Both the position numbers and the translations under genes were made by a program. Positions 41,566 to 50,084 of a stretch of 64,000 nucleotides of DNA are shown in pieces. The notes below the pieces were generated by a model, which saw nothing but the letters and a program-made list of their open reading frames with translations, searched no databases and was not told the origin of the DNA. The stretch covers positions 2,666,001 through 2,730,000 of the forward strand of contig NZ_CP138953.1 in assembly GCF_047126315.1 (NCBI RefSeq), read 5' to 3'. The stretch's first letter is position 1; every line of letters starts with the position of its first letter. Source of the stretch: Shimia sp022448905. Lineage in GTDB: Bacteria > Pseudomonadota > Alphaproteobacteria > Rhodobacterales > Rhodobacteraceae.

Positions 41566-41829
41566 ATGAGTGTCAAAGACCGTGTCATTGCAATTGTGGC
41601 AGAGCAGGCCGTGCTGGAACCATCAGATGTGACCATGGACAGCACCTTGGAAGATCTGGGCATTGACAGCCTTGGTTTGGTTGAGAGCATTTTTGCCATC
41701 GAGGAAGAATTCGACATTTCGATCCCGTTCAATGCCAATGAGCCGGAAAACAGCGAATTTGACATCTCCTCTGTGGCGACAATCATCGCAGGGATCGAAA
41801 AGCTGGTCGCCGAGGCACCGGCTGCGTAG
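41566..41829 (+). CDS. Acyl carrier protein (specialised, next to lpxD)
   Basis: An 87-residue acyl carrier protein. Ser35 in LGIDSLGLVE is the phosphopantetheine attachment site. It resembles specialised ACPs such as the rhizobial AcpXL more than housekeeping AcpP: D-S-L-G-L replaces the usual D-S-L-D-x-V-E, and a FNANEPENSEFD loop is present. Given lpxD upstream and a ketoacyl synthase 33 bases downstream, it probably carries acyl chains destined for lipid A. AGGATGAG precedes the ATG. Confidence 0.88.
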   Translation: MSVKDRVIAIVAEQAVLEPSDVTMDSTLEDLGIDSLGLVESIFAIEEEFDISIPFNANEPENSEFDISSVATIIAGIEKLVAEAPAA

Positions 41830-41862
41830 CCAGCAGTTCTTTGATTTTATAGGGCAAGAACT

Positions 41863-43071
41863 ATGAAACGGGTCGTTATCACAGGGGCGGGCACAATCAA
41901 CGCTCTGGGTCACAACGTGTCTCAAACCCTAGAGGCCATGCGCGAAGGGCATTGTGGTATTGGGCCGCTTGAGATGCGTGATGTGGAGCGGCTTGCAGTT
42001 CAAATCGGCGCTCAGGTCCGGGGTTTTGCCTCCGATGTAATCTTCAACCGTCAGCAAATGGCGCTCTATGACCGCTTCACTCAGTTTGCGTTGATCGCCG
42101 CCCGCGAAGCACTGGACCAATCGGGTTTGGAATTTTCCGGAGCGCTGTCAGCGAAATCCGGCGTGGTCATGGGCAATTCTGGCGGTGGTATGCAGACGCT
42201 GGATGAGAACTACCGCACAGTTTACGAGGACGGCAAAAACCGCGTGCATCCTTTTGTGGTGCCCAAGCTGATGAACAATGCCGCCGCAAGCCACATCAGC
42301 ATGGAGTTCAATCTCAAGGGCCCAAGTTTCACTGTGGCCTCTGCCTGTGCCAGTTCCAACCACGCGATGGCGCAGGCCTTTCAGATGGTGCGCTCCGGCA
42401 TGGCTCCGGTGATGATCACTGGTGGCACTGAGTCCATGCTGTGCTTTGGCGGCGTCAAGGCCTGGGAAGGCCTGCGAGTGATGTCCAAGGATGCCTGTCG
42501 CCCGTTCTCCGCCACCCGCAACGGGATGGTGCAGGGCGAGGGCGCCGGTGTGTTTGTGTTTGAAGAGATGGACCATGCCAAAGCCCGCGGCGCAGACATT
42601 CTGGCAGAGGTGATTGGTTTTGCCATGACCTCGGATGCGGCCGACATTGTGATGCCATCTCGCCAAGGCGCGTCGCGCGCGATTGCCGGTGCGCTAGAGG
42701 ATGCGGGCGTCAACCGTGAGGAGGTGGGCTACATCAACGCCCACGGCACCGGCACTGCGGCAAATGACAAAACTGAATGCAGCGCGGTGGCGGATGTTTT
42801 TGGTCCTCATGCGGATCGGCTGTTGATCTCCTCGACAAAGTCGATGCATGGGCACTTGATTGGCGGCACTGGGGCCGTCGAGCTTCTAGCCTGCATTATG
42901 GCCCTGCGAGACGGTGTGATCGCGCCCACGATTGGCTATGAAGAGGCGGATCCGGAATGTGCTTTGGATGTGGTGCCGAATGAGGCACGCGAGGCCACCA
43001 TTGATGTGGCCCTGTCCAATGCCTTTGCCTTCGGCGGCCTCAACGCCGTGTTGGCCCTGCGCAGGGTCTGA
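41863..43071 (+). CDS. Beta-ketoacyl-ACP synthase (FabF-like)
   Basis: A 402-residue condensing enzyme. The Cys-His-His triad is complete: Cys162 in VASACASSNHAM, His in NAHGTGTAANDKTE (about 292), and His in STKSMHGHLIGGTGA (about 328). FabF-type enzymes extend malonyl-ACP onto an acyl chain. Its position after a dedicated ACP suggests elongation of a special acyl group for lipid A, comparable to FabF-XL genes of rhizobia. That link is by analogy. Confidence 0.92.
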   Translation: MKRVVITGAGTINALGHNVSQTLEAMREGHCGIGPLEMRDVERLAVQIGAQVRGFASDVIFNRQQMALYDRFTQFALIAAREALDQSGLEFSGALSAKSGVVMGNSGGGMQTLDENYRTVYEDGKNRVHPFVVPKLMNNAAASHISMEFNLKGPSFTVASACASSNHAMAQAFQMVRSGMAPVMITGGTESMLCFGGVKAWEGLRVMSKDACRPFSATRNGMVQGEGAGVFVFEEMDHAKARGADILAEVIGFAMTSDAADIVMPSRQGASRAIAGALEDAGVNREEVGYINAHGTGTAANDKTECSAVADVFGPHADRLLISSTKSMHGHLIGGTGAVELLACIMALRDGVIAPTIGYEEADPECALDVVPNEAREATIDVALSNAFAFGGLNAVLALRRV

Positions 43072-43083
43072 CGTTTCAAACAA

Positions 43084-43106
43084 AAAGGCCGCCCTCGAAG
43101 GCGGCC
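43084..43106. terminator. Bidirectional terminator between convergent genes
   Basis: GGCCGCC (43087-43093) / GGCGGCC (43100-43106); on the minus side followed by TTTTTG. It serves the IalB-like gene and the ketoacyl synthase gene. Confidence 0.7.
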
Positions 43107-43129
43107 CACTTTCTGAAATTCACGTCAAA

Positions 43130-43735
43130 CTACTGGCCGTTGTTTTCGGCTTTCTCAAACGCTTTGGTGAACCCTTTCAGCGACATGTTCACGTTCACCG
43201 ACTGTGTTGGTGCCAGCGCAGGCACTATGCTCAGCACAGCCTTGTTGCCACTTTTGAAGTTGGCAATGTCTTCAGCGCTCAGACCTATTCGCGCGATGCA
43301 GCCCAGTTGGTTGCAGAAGGCAAACGGATACCGTCGCGTGGTTTTGCCGTCCACTGACATGGTCAGCTGTGCAGTCAACAAGGTTTCAAGTGGCACAATC
43401 ACGGTTGCCCCAGCAACCGCCTCGCCCTCGGCAACGGGCAAAGAGAACAGCGTGACTTCGGACACCGGGTTGCCGGTGTCGTCGCGCATAAGTTGATACA
43501 TGCGGCACGGGTGAGGCTCCGGGCCAGTGGTTGCACATTGCAGGTCCCAGTCTCCAATGATCTCAGACGACACATTCTCTTCCAGCTGCGCGGGCGAGAC
43601 AGGCTGCGCCGCTTCACTCACCGCTTCCCCCATGGCCAAGGACCCGTCTGCCAGGGAAGGAACCCCCTGTGTCAGAGCAGGGCCAGCCATCAAACCCAAG
43701 GAAACGGCTGTCGCAAAGATAGGGAAGGTTCGCAT
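43130..43735 (-). CDS. IalB-family exported protein
   Basis: A 201-residue protein with a signal peptide (MRTFPIFATAVSLGLMAGPA, about 1-23). The C-terminal 145 residues match invasion-associated locus B: GDWDLQCATTGPEPHPCRM (conserved W-x-x-x-C and second Cys), then FCNQLGCIARIGL with a further Cys pair, and NMSLKGFTKAF at the end. The four cysteines likely form disulfides in the periplasm. IalB proteins are widespread in alphaproteobacteria; the molecular role is not settled. ATG 43735 gives the signal peptide directly. Confidence 0.85.
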   Translation of the reverse strand: MRTFPIFATAVSLGLMAGPALTQGVPSLADGSLAMGEAVSEAAQPVSPAQLEENVSSEIIGDWDLQCATTGPEPHPCRMYQLMRDDTGNPVSEVTLFSLPVAEGEAVAGATVIVPLETLLTAQLTMSVDGKTTRRYPFAFCNQLGCIARIGLSAEDIANFKSGNKAVLSIVPALAPTQSVNVNMSLKGFTKAFEKAENNGQ

Positions 43736-43905
43736 GTCTGTCTTAGTCCTTTGGATGTCTTTTTGCCCGCTTATCATGACCAAGTGGCTTTGTCAGGATT
43801 TGGTTGACTAAAACCCATCGCATCCTAGCAGAAATTTGCTGATACCGGCTGGCAATTTTGCGAGTTCCGCTCGGAGCAAAAAGATAGGAGCGAGAGGCAC
43901 GCTCT

Positions 43906-43938
43906 AAAAAGAAAAGGGCCTTACGAAAAGGCCCTTTT
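43906..43938 (-). terminator. Terminator of candidate small RNA 1
   Basis: Nine-pair stem (43930-43938 with 43912-43920), 9-base loop, then C and TTTTT on the minus strand. Confidence 0.75.
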
Positions 43939-43980
43939 CCAAATTTTTCACTCCCCGTCGGACTGGCCGACTTATTCATT
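43906..43980 (-). ncRNA. Candidate small RNA 1
   Basis: A self-contained unit on the minus strand: a promoter (43987-44015), a predicted start near 43980, a 5' hairpin GTCGG-CCAGT-CCGAC, a single-stranded GGGGAGTGAAAAATTT, and a strong terminator (AAAAGGGCC / GGCCCTTTT, then CTTTTT). The transcript would be about 75 bases. No convincing protein fits. A longer frame through it (starting ATGAATAAGTC) runs through the terminator and has no ribosome site. No RNA family is recognised. Confidence 0.5.
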
Positions 43981-43986
43981 GCCAAA

Positions 43987-44015
43987 ACGCTACGAAGAAA
44001 TCGGGCTCCGGTCAA
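43987..44015 (-). promoter_or_regulatory. Sigma-70 promoter for candidate small RNA 1
   Basis: Read on the minus strand: TTGACC (44015-44010), a 17-base spacer, then TAGCGT (43992-43987). Near-consensus -35 and ideal spacing. The start point would be about 7 bases further, at about 43980. Confidence 0.55.
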
Positions 44016-44050
44016 CAGCAAAAACAGAAGTTTCTGCGCTGATTTTGCTC

Positions 44051-44079
44051 AAAAAAAAGGCCGCACATAAAGTGCGGCC
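44051..44079 (-). terminator. Terminator of candidate small RNA 2
   Basis: Perfect 8-pair stem (44072-44079 with 44059-44066), loop of 5, then eight T residues on the minus strand. No protein gene on this strand ends here, which is why an RNA gene is proposed. Confidence 0.85.
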
Positions 44080-44139
44080 AGTCTCAACAGGGAGGAGTTC
44101 CGTTCCAAACCCGTTTGGGCTGTTCCAGAACAGTTTCGA
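44051..44139 (-). ncRNA. Candidate small RNA 2 with CUCCUCCC motif
   Basis: On the minus strand a segment with hairpin-forming parts (CAGTTTCGAAACTG, CCAAACGGGTTTGG) leads to an unpaired CTCCTCCC (44097-44090). A textbook terminator follows: GGCCGCAC / GTGCGGCC with 8 T residues, ending 44051. Exposed CCUCCUCCC-type loops mark several alphaproteobacterial stress sRNAs (CcsR of Rhodobacter, related rhizobial RNAs) and could pair with ribosome-binding sites. The 5' end is a guess from a TATATG -10-like box at 44151-44146. Confidence 0.55.
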
Positions 44140-44220
44140 AACTGCCATATAAAGGTTAACAATGTATGTGACGCACGTTTTTGGGCGTTAAAAATAAGGG
44201 TCTTTAGGGGTAATCGACTG

Positions 44221-45768
44221 ATGGACGGTAAGATTTTTTTGGGCGGCGGTGGCGCGGACTATGCGGAAAAGCAGGGTCTGACGTTAAAATATGCCAACCG
44301 ACACGGGCTGATTGCGGGGGCCACGGGCACCGGTAAGACCGTGACGCTTCAGATTCTCGCCGAAGGTTTTGCCGCTGCGGGCGTGCCGGTCTTTCTGTCG
44401 GATGTGAAAGGGGACCTATCCGGTCTCGCTGCGGCCGGAAGCGCCGATTTCAAGCTACACGACGCCTTCACATCCCGCGCGGAAAAGATCGGATTTGCGG
44501 ACTACGGCTATGAGGCTTTTCCGGTCACTTTCTGGGACCTGTTCGGTGATCACGGCCATCCGGTGCGCACAACGGTCGCCGAAATAGGGCCTTTGTTGTT
44601 GGCGCGCTTGATGGAGCTCAGCGAGGCGCAAGAAGGCATCCTCAACATCGCTTTCCGCTTGGCAGATGAACAAGGAATGCCGCTCTTAGACCTTAAAGAC
44701 CTACAGGCATTGCTGGTTTGGGTCGGGGAAAACCGTACCGAGCTGGCGCTGCGCTATGGCAACATCTCCGTCAACTCCATCGGCGCCATTCAGCGCCGTC
44801 TGTTGGTGCTAGAAAACGAGGGTGCCGCCAAGCTCTTTGGGGAACCTGCGCTCGAGTTGGACGACTTGATGCGCACCGCACCAGACGGGCGCGGTTACAT
44901 CAACATTCTGGCAGCCGACAAGCTTATGGGCTCGCCACGGCTCTACGCCACCTTTCTTCTATGGCTCCTCTCAGAGTTGTTCGAAAACCTTCCAGAAGTG
45001 GGCGACCCGGACAAACCCAAACTGGTATTCTTCTTTGACGAGGCACATTTGTTATTTGATGGCGCTCCCAAGGCGCTTATCGACAAAGTGGAGCAAGTCG
45101 CCCGCCTGATCCGCTCCAAAGGCGTCGGCGTCTACTTTGTGACACAGAACCCCGATGACATCCCCGAAGACATCCTCGGCCAATTGGGCAACCGCGTCCA
45201 ACACGCTCTGCGCGCCTTCACGGCACGCGACAAAAAAGCCCTGCGCCTGGCGGCAGAGACCTATCGTCCTAATCCACGTTTTGTGACCGAAGAGGCGATC
45301 CGCGAAGTCGGGGTCGGGGAAGCGGTCACCTCGATGTTGATGAAGAAGGGCGTTCCGGGCATTGTCGAGCGCACCCTGATCCGCCCGCCGTCGTCACAGC
45401 TTGGCCCGCTGTCACCTGCCGACCGAAAAGCGGTGCTTGCCAACTCTTCGCTGGCTGGGAAGTACGACACGCCGGTTGACCGCCGGTCTGCCTATGAAAT
45501 CCTAACCGCCCGCGCCAAAGCGGCCGCGCAAGAAGCCGAACAACTGGAAGCCCGCGAAGAAGATATGGCGCCCATGGAGCGTGAATTCACCGCTGCGCGG
45601 CGCTATTCCGGCTCCCGCGTGCGCCGTTCTTCTGCCAGAACACTGCGGGTGCGTGCGGATGACACCTTTGGTGAGGCGATGACCAAAATGGTGATGAAAG
45701 AACTCTCTGGCACCACGGGCCGCCGCATCGTGCGTGGCGTGCTGGGCGGTCTGTTCAAAGGACGCTAA
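44221..45768 (+). CDS. HerA-like ATPase, DUF853 (YjgR) family
   Basis: A 515-residue P-loop ATPase. Walker A is GATGTGKT (33-40), Walker B LVFFFDEAHLLF (about 273-284), and an arginine-finger-type region lies in RLIRSKGVGVYFVTQNPDD. The family is related to HerA/FtsK translocases but has no defined role in bacteria. The C-terminal 80 residues are Ala/Glu/Arg-rich with a basic GRRIVRGVLGGLFKGR end that might contact membrane or nucleic acid. Length is normal for the family. It is monocistronic, with a terminator downstream. Confidence 0.9.
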   Translation: MDGKIFLGGGGADYAEKQGLTLKYANRHGLIAGATGTGKTVTLQILAEGFAAAGVPVFLSDVKGDLSGLAAAGSADFKLHDAFTSRAEKIGFADYGYEAFPVTFWDLFGDHGHPVRTTVAEIGPLLLARLMELSEAQEGILNIAFRLADEQGMPLLDLKDLQALLVWVGENRTELALRYGNISVNSIGAIQRRLLVLENEGAAKLFGEPALELDDLMRTAPDGRGYINILAADKLMGSPRLYATFLLWLLSELFENLPEVGDPDKPKLVFFFDEAHLLFDGAPKALIDKVEQVARLIRSKGVGVYFVTQNPDDIPEDILGQLGNRVQHALRAFTARDKKALRLAAETYRPNPRFVTEEAIREVGVGEAVTSMLMKKGVPGIVERTLIRPPSSQLGPLSPADRKAVLANSSLAGKYDTPVDRRSAYEILTARAKAAAQEAEQLEAREEDMAPMEREFTAARRYSGSRVRRSSARTLRVRADDTFGEAMTKMVMKELSGTTGRRIVRGVLGGLFKGR

Positions 45769-45811
45769 GCCCAATCTTCTCTCTGCAAAAATACTTTCGC
45801 CGAAAGTAAAA

Positions 45812-45839
45812 GGCGCCCCACTGGGGCGCCTTTCTTTTT
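45812..45839 (+). terminator. Terminator between HerA-like gene and livM
   Basis: GGCGCCCC (45812-45819), loop ACT, GGGGCGCC (45823-45830), then TTTCTTTTT. Works best on the plus strand but has an A run on the other side, so it can serve the convergent liv operon too. Confidence 0.85.
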
Positions 45840-47271
45840 ACTTCTCCGGGATCAATCCTCGTGGACTGAACCTCAGTACCAGCAGCAGGATCACCCCCAT
45901 GGTCAACAGCCGCATATGCGCCGCACTGTCGATCAGGTGTTTCTTAAGACCGCTGTCCTCAGCCATGCCCGAGGTGATCACTTCCATCAGCCACAGGCCC
46001 ATCGGCTCTACCTGAACCCAAAGGAACCAGATCAGGAACCCGCCCAGCACAGCGCCAAGGTTGTTGCCAGAGCCACCAACAATCACCATCACCCAGATCA
46101 GGAAGGTATAGCGCAGCGGGTTATAGGTGCCCGGCGTCAGCTGCCCGTCCAGCGTGGTCATCATCGCACCGGCAATGCCACACACCGCGGAGCCAATCAC
46201 AAAGATCTGCAAGTGACGGTTGGTCACGTCTTTTCCCATGGCCTCAGCCGCCACTTCATTGTCGCGGATCGCACGCATCATCCGGCCCCAGGGGCTCTTC
46301 AACGCAAGCTGTGCCATCACAAAGATGATCGCCAGAACCACCGCAAACAGGATCGAGTAGTTGAGCTTCACAAAAAGCGACGAGGCTGTCGCCACATCCA
46401 TGCCAAGTCCTTCGGCCCGGTTGATGAACGTAGACGAGTTCTGCAGGTCGATCTCATACGGCACTGGACGGTCCAGACCCACAACGTTTTTCACGCCGCG
46501 CGCCAGCCAGTCTTCGTTTTTCATCACCGCAATGATGATCTCGGCAATACCCAGGGTCGCAATCGCCAGATAATCCGAGCGCAGACCCAGCGCTGTCTTA
46601 CCAATCAACCAGGCCACGCCAGCGGCCAACAGGCCCCCCATAGGCCAGGCCAGAAGCACCGGTAGGTTCAGGCCACCCAGGTTACCTTGCAGCGCCGGAT
46701 TGATGGCTTCGACAGCGGCCACACCGGGATCAAAGATACCGCGATACAGGAAGAAGCCCACAACCAGAATGGCTATTGTGGCAATGTTACGCGCGCGGCC
46801 TGCGGCCATGCGCTGTCGCACCATCACCGTGGCGACAATCGTGCCCGCTCCGGCCAGCAGTGCAATCACAATGCGCCATCCACCCGCGCTCCACGCCCCT
46901 TCAACAGGCGCCGCAGAGGTCAGCACCACGGCCAGACCACCCAGAGAAACAAAGCCCATGACACCCACGTTAAACAGCCCGGCAAAGCCCCACTGCAGGT
47001 TCACACCCAAGGCCATGATGGCAGAGATCAAACCCATGTTGAGAATGAGCACAGCCACGTTCCAACTTTGAGAGAAACCAGTCGCCAAGATTAGCACTGC
47101 GACTATCCCGAATAGTGCAAAGTTGGTCAGAGCCTCATTTTTGGTGCGGGCGCCGTGCCAATATGTCCAAGCCAGTGCCACTTCCACGATAGCTGTGACG
47201 AACCCAACACTTCCTGCCGCGAACACCCCTAAAATTGGCACCGCCAAAGATGCGAGAATACCCCAGATCAT
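45838..47271 (-). CDS. livM: Branched-chain amino acid ABC transporter permease LivM
   Basis: A 477-residue LivM-type permease with about ten membrane helices. The core starts near residue 75 (GLISAIMALGVNLQWGFAGLFNVGVMGF in parts), with the cytoplasmic coupling region GLRSDYLAIATLGIAEI (about 229-245) and WGRMMRAIRDNEVAAEAMGK near 325-345. The first 70 residues add two extra helices. It is the last gene of the operon and overlaps livH by 4 bases. Confidence 0.93.
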   Translation of the reverse strand: MIWGILASLAVPILGVFAAGSVGFVTAIVEVALAWTYWHGARTKNEALTNFALFGIVAVLILATGFSQSWNVAVLILNMGLISAIMALGVNLQWGFAGLFNVGVMGFVSLGGLAVVLTSAAPVEGAWSAGGWRIVIALLAGAGTIVATVMVRQRMAAGRARNIATIAILVVGFFLYRGIFDPGVAAVEAINPALQGNLGGLNLPVLLAWPMGGLLAAGVAWLIGKTALGLRSDYLAIATLGIAEIIIAVMKNEDWLARGVKNVVGLDRPVPYEIDLQNSSTFINRAEGLGMDVATASSLFVKLNYSILFAVVLAIIFVMAQLALKSPWGRMMRAIRDNEVAAEAMGKDVTNRHLQIFVIGSAVCGIAGAMMTTLDGQLTPGTYNPLRYTFLIWVMVIVGGSGNNLGAVLGGFLIWFLWVQVEPMGLWLMEVITSGMAEDSGLKKHLIDSAAHMRLLTMGVILLLVLRFSPRGLIPEK

Positions 47272-48278
47272 ACCGATTTCCCCTTGAACAGACCGGTCGG
47301 CTTAAACAGCAGGACCACAATTAGGATCACGAAGCTGACGGCAAATTTGTAGTCTGTGCTCAAAAGCTGCACGAGGCTGGAAGGTTCCAGGCTCTCCGGC
47401 AGCATGTATTTCAGCACTTTTTTCCAGGCGTAAGTGATGGTGACTTCTGAGAAGGCAATCACAAACCCACCGGCAATGGCGCCCAGCGGGCTGCCAAGAC
47501 CACCAACAATCGCCGACGCAAAGATCGGCAACAGCAGCTGGAAGTAGACAAAGGGTTTGAAGGATTTATCCAGACCGTAAAGTACACCGGCGGTGGTCGC
47601 GAGCGCAGCCACAATCAGCCACGTGTACATCACCACGCGCTCCGGGTTGATGCCCGACAGCAGCGCCAAATCTTCGTTGTCGGAATAGGCGCGCATCGAC
47701 TTGCCGGTGCGGGTGCGGTTCAGGAACCAGAACAGCAGGGCCACGGCAATGATTGCCACCACAACGGTGATGCCTTGGGTGGTCTTGATTGCGAGACCTT
47801 CTTTCAGGCCGGTCAGGGCTTTGAATTCCCGCACCGAAATGATGAAGCGCTCGCCGTCGGCAAACTTCTGATCGTTTGGCCCAATGATAAACCGCACCAG
47901 ACCGTTCATGATGAACATCACGCCCATCGACACGATTACAAGGATCACCGGCTTGGCTTTTTGCTCACGATAGAAGCGATAGACCACGCGGTCAGTAATC
48001 AATACCAGTGCCATGGTGCCCAAAATGGCAAAGGGCAGGGCCAGCAGAGCCGTTGGCAGCGGACCAAAGCTCACGCCCATCGACTGCAGGAACCAGGTGA
48101 CCAGAACGCCAATCATCGCGCCAAAGGCCATGGTATCGCCATGGGCAAAGTTGGAGAACCGCAAGATGCCGTAGATCAGTGTAACCCCCAGCGCGCCAAG
48201 CGCCAGCTGGCTGCCATAGGCAATCGCGGGGATGATGACAAAGTTAGAAAGCGCCACAAGGGCGTTGAGAAAGTCCAT
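47268..48278 (-). CDS. livH: Branched-chain amino acid ABC transporter permease LivH
   Basis: A 336-residue LivH-type permease with eight or so helices. Family landmarks: LGALGVTLIYGILRFSNFAHGD (in parts, about 27-48), SMRAYSDNEDLALLSGINPE (coupling helix, about 192-211) and AIVGGLGSPLGAIAGGF (about 260-276). It forms the membrane channel with LivM. It starts 5 bases before the end of livF and overlaps livM. Confidence 0.94.
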   Translation of the reverse strand: MDFLNALVALSNFVIIPAIAYGSQLALGALGVTLIYGILRFSNFAHGDTMAFGAMIGVLVTWFLQSMGVSFGPLPTALLALPFAILGTMALVLITDRVVYRFYREQKAKPVILVIVSMGVMFIMNGLVRFIIGPNDQKFADGERFIISVREFKALTGLKEGLAIKTTQGITVVVAIIAVALLFWFLNRTRTGKSMRAYSDNEDLALLSGINPERVVMYTWLIVAALATTAGVLYGLDKSFKPFVYFQLLLPIFASAIVGGLGSPLGAIAGGFVIAFSEVTITYAWKKVLKYMLPESLEPSSLVQLLSTDYKFAVSFVILIVVLLFKPTGLFKGKSV

Positions 48279-48283
48279 GTGCC

Positions 48284-49111
48284 TCAGCCCCCCAAGAACG
48301 ATTTGCGGACTTCTTCATCCGCGAGCAGGTCTTTGCCGGTACCGGTATAGGCATTGCGCCCCTGAACCAGCACATAGCCCTTGTCGGCAATTTCCAGCGC
48401 CTGACGGGCGTTTTGCTCGACCATCAGAATTGGAATGCCGGTGCGGCTGACCTCAATAATCCGGTCAAACAGTTCGTCCATCACGATGGGGGACACGCCT
48501 GCGGTTGGCTCATCCAGCATCAGCACCTTTGGCTGGGTCATCAGCGCGCGGCCCACGGCCACCTGTTGACGCTGACCACCGGAAAGTTCACCGGCTGGCT
48601 GGTTGCGCTTTTCCTTCAGGATGGGGAAGAGGCCATAGACCTGTTCCATCGTGTCCGAAAAATCATCGGTGCGGATAAAGGCTCCCATTTCGAGGTTCTC
48701 TTCCACGGTCATGGAGGTGAAGATGTTGTTCACCTGCGGTACAAACCCCATGCCTTTGGCGACGCGCGCCTGTGGCGACAGCGCGGTAATGTCTTCGCCA
48801 TCCAGCCGCACCGAGCCTTGGCGCAGGTTCAACATGCCAAACACGGCTTTCATGCCAGTGGATTTGCCAGCGCCATTGGGGCCAACAATCACGGCAATCT
48901 CGCCCGGGTTCACGGCGATGGTGCAGTCATGCAAAATGTCCGGCCCATCTTTGCCGTAGCCGCCTGTCATGCTGTCGCCGACCAGAAAGGCGTCTGTTGT
49001 GTTCATTTCTTTGCCGGTCCCCACGGCGGGCGTCATTTCGCTTCCGCCTTTGGGGTTGGCTATCGTGGCGTCCTTGTTGCCGCGATCGTTCTGATACGGG
49101 TTTCCCGTCAT
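48284..49111 (-). CDS. livF: Branched-chain amino acid ABC transporter ATP-binding protein LivF
   Basis: A 275-residue ATPase. Walker A is GPNGAGKST, the signature LSGGQRQ, Walker B VLMLDEPTAG. An N-terminal extension of about 35 residues (TGNPYQNDRGNKDATIANP onward) precedes the normal LivF start and is probably disordered. Choice of the ATG at 49111 rests on GGGGAG 6 bases upstream; a GTG one codon earlier and an internal ATG at M37 are alternatives. Confidence 0.93.
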   Translation of the reverse strand: MTGNPYQNDRGNKDATIANPKGGSEMTPAVGTGKEMNTTDAFLVGDSMTGGYGKDGPDILHDCTIAVNPGEIAVIVGPNGAGKSTGMKAVFGMLNLRQGSVRLDGEDITALSPQARVAKGMGFVPQVNNIFTSMTVEENLEMGAFIRTDDFSDTMEQVYGLFPILKEKRNQPAGELSGGQRQQVAVGRALMTQPKVLMLDEPTAGVSPIVMDELFDRIIEVSRTGIPILMVEQNARQALEIADKGYVLVQGRNAYTGTGKDLLADEEVRKSFLGG

Positions 49112-49160
49112 CACTCACTCCCCGCTGTAAACGCATTTTGGGATCGATTTTTGCACCTCC

Positions 49161-49193
49161 GCGATACAGACGCGATACCGACGCAATACCGAC
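49161..49193. repeat. Three tandem 11-base repeats between livG and livF
   Basis: GCGATACAGAC, GCGATACCGAC and GCAATACCGAC follow one another directly in the 96-base gap between the two ATPase genes. They lie just upstream of the livF leader on the minus strand. Role unknown. Confidence 0.55.
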
Positions 49194-49207
49194 GTGCCTT
49201 TTGGCCC

Positions 49208-49990
49208 TTATGCGTTCAGCTGTTCCTTGTTTTTGAGCCCGGTGCCGAGGTAGGCCTCGATCACTTGTTCGTTGGCTTTGATCTCATCCAAAGTGCCTTC
49301 TGCGAGCACTTTGCCTTCGGCCATACAAATCACTGGGTCACACAAACGCCCAATGAAATCCATGTCATGCTCAATCACCACAAATGTGTAGCCGCGCTCT
49401 TTGTTAAGCCGTTGAATCGCATCACCAATGGTGTTCAGCAGGGTGCGGTTCACCCCGGCGCCAACCTCGTCCAGAAAGACGATTTTGGCATCCACCATCA
49501 TGGTGCGTCCCAGCTCGAGAAGTTTCTTTTGACCACCGGAAATCTGACCGGCTTTGTGGTCTGCCAGATGCTCAACCGTAAGGAATTCAAGCACTTCGTC
49601 GGCTTTCGCCCGCAATGCGCGTTCCTCATCCGCAATCCGCTTGCGTCCAAACCAGGTGTTCCAAAGAGTCTCACCCGATTGTGCACCAGGAACCATCATC
49701 AGGTTCTCGCGACAGCTCATCGAGCTGAACTCATGCGCGATCTGGAACGTCCGCAGCAGCCCTTTGTGGAAGAGCTCATGCGGCGGCAGGCCGGTGATGT
49801 CTTCACCGTCCATCGTCACCCGCCCGGATGTTGGTGGCAGAACTCCGGCGATCACATTGAAAAGAGTGGTTTTACCGGCGCCGTTTGGCCCGATGAGGCC
49901 GGTGATAGATCCCGGTTCGATCTTCAGGTTCGCTCCTTCAACAGCGCGAAACCCCCCAAAATGTTTGTGAACGTCCTCAACGACGATCAT
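49208..49990 (-). CDS. livG: Branched-chain amino acid ABC transporter ATP-binding protein LivG
   Basis: A 260-residue ATPase of the LivG type. Walker A is GPNGAGKTT (about 34-42). The signature appears as ISGGQKKLLELGR (about 150-162), Walker B as IVFLDEVGAG (about 170-179), and the LivG-type VIEHDMDFI follows. The Walker B tail is D-E-V-G-A-G rather than the common D-E-P. It lies after livK with a terminator-like hairpin between, and before livF. Confidence 0.93.
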   Translation of the reverse strand: MIVVEDVHKHFGGFRAVEGANLKIEPGSITGLIGPNGAGKTTLFNVIAGVLPPTSGRVTMDGEDITGLPPHELFHKGLLRTFQIAHEFSSMSCRENLMMVPGAQSGETLWNTWFGRKRIADEERALRAKADEVLEFLTVEHLADHKAGQISGGQKKLLELGRTMMVDAKIVFLDEVGAGVNRTLLNTIGDAIQRLNKERGYTFVVIEHDMDFIGRLCDPVICMAEGKVLAEGTLDEIKANEQVIEAYLGTGLKNKEQLNA

Positions 49991-50033
49991 AGCACTTCCC
50001 CCATGCGCAGTTCGTGCCGCGCCTTATATATTG

Positions 50034-50063
50034 AAAAACAGCCCGGACAAGCCGGGCTGTTTT
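50034..50063 (-). terminator. Intra-operon terminator/attenuator after livK
   Basis: AACAGCCCGG / CCGGGCTGTT stem (50037-50046 with 50052-50061), then five T residues on the minus strand. It stands between livK and livG, so it probably lets the binding protein be made in excess over the membrane parts. Confidence 0.75.
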
Positions 50064-50084
50064 GGATCTCAAATCATCAAATGA

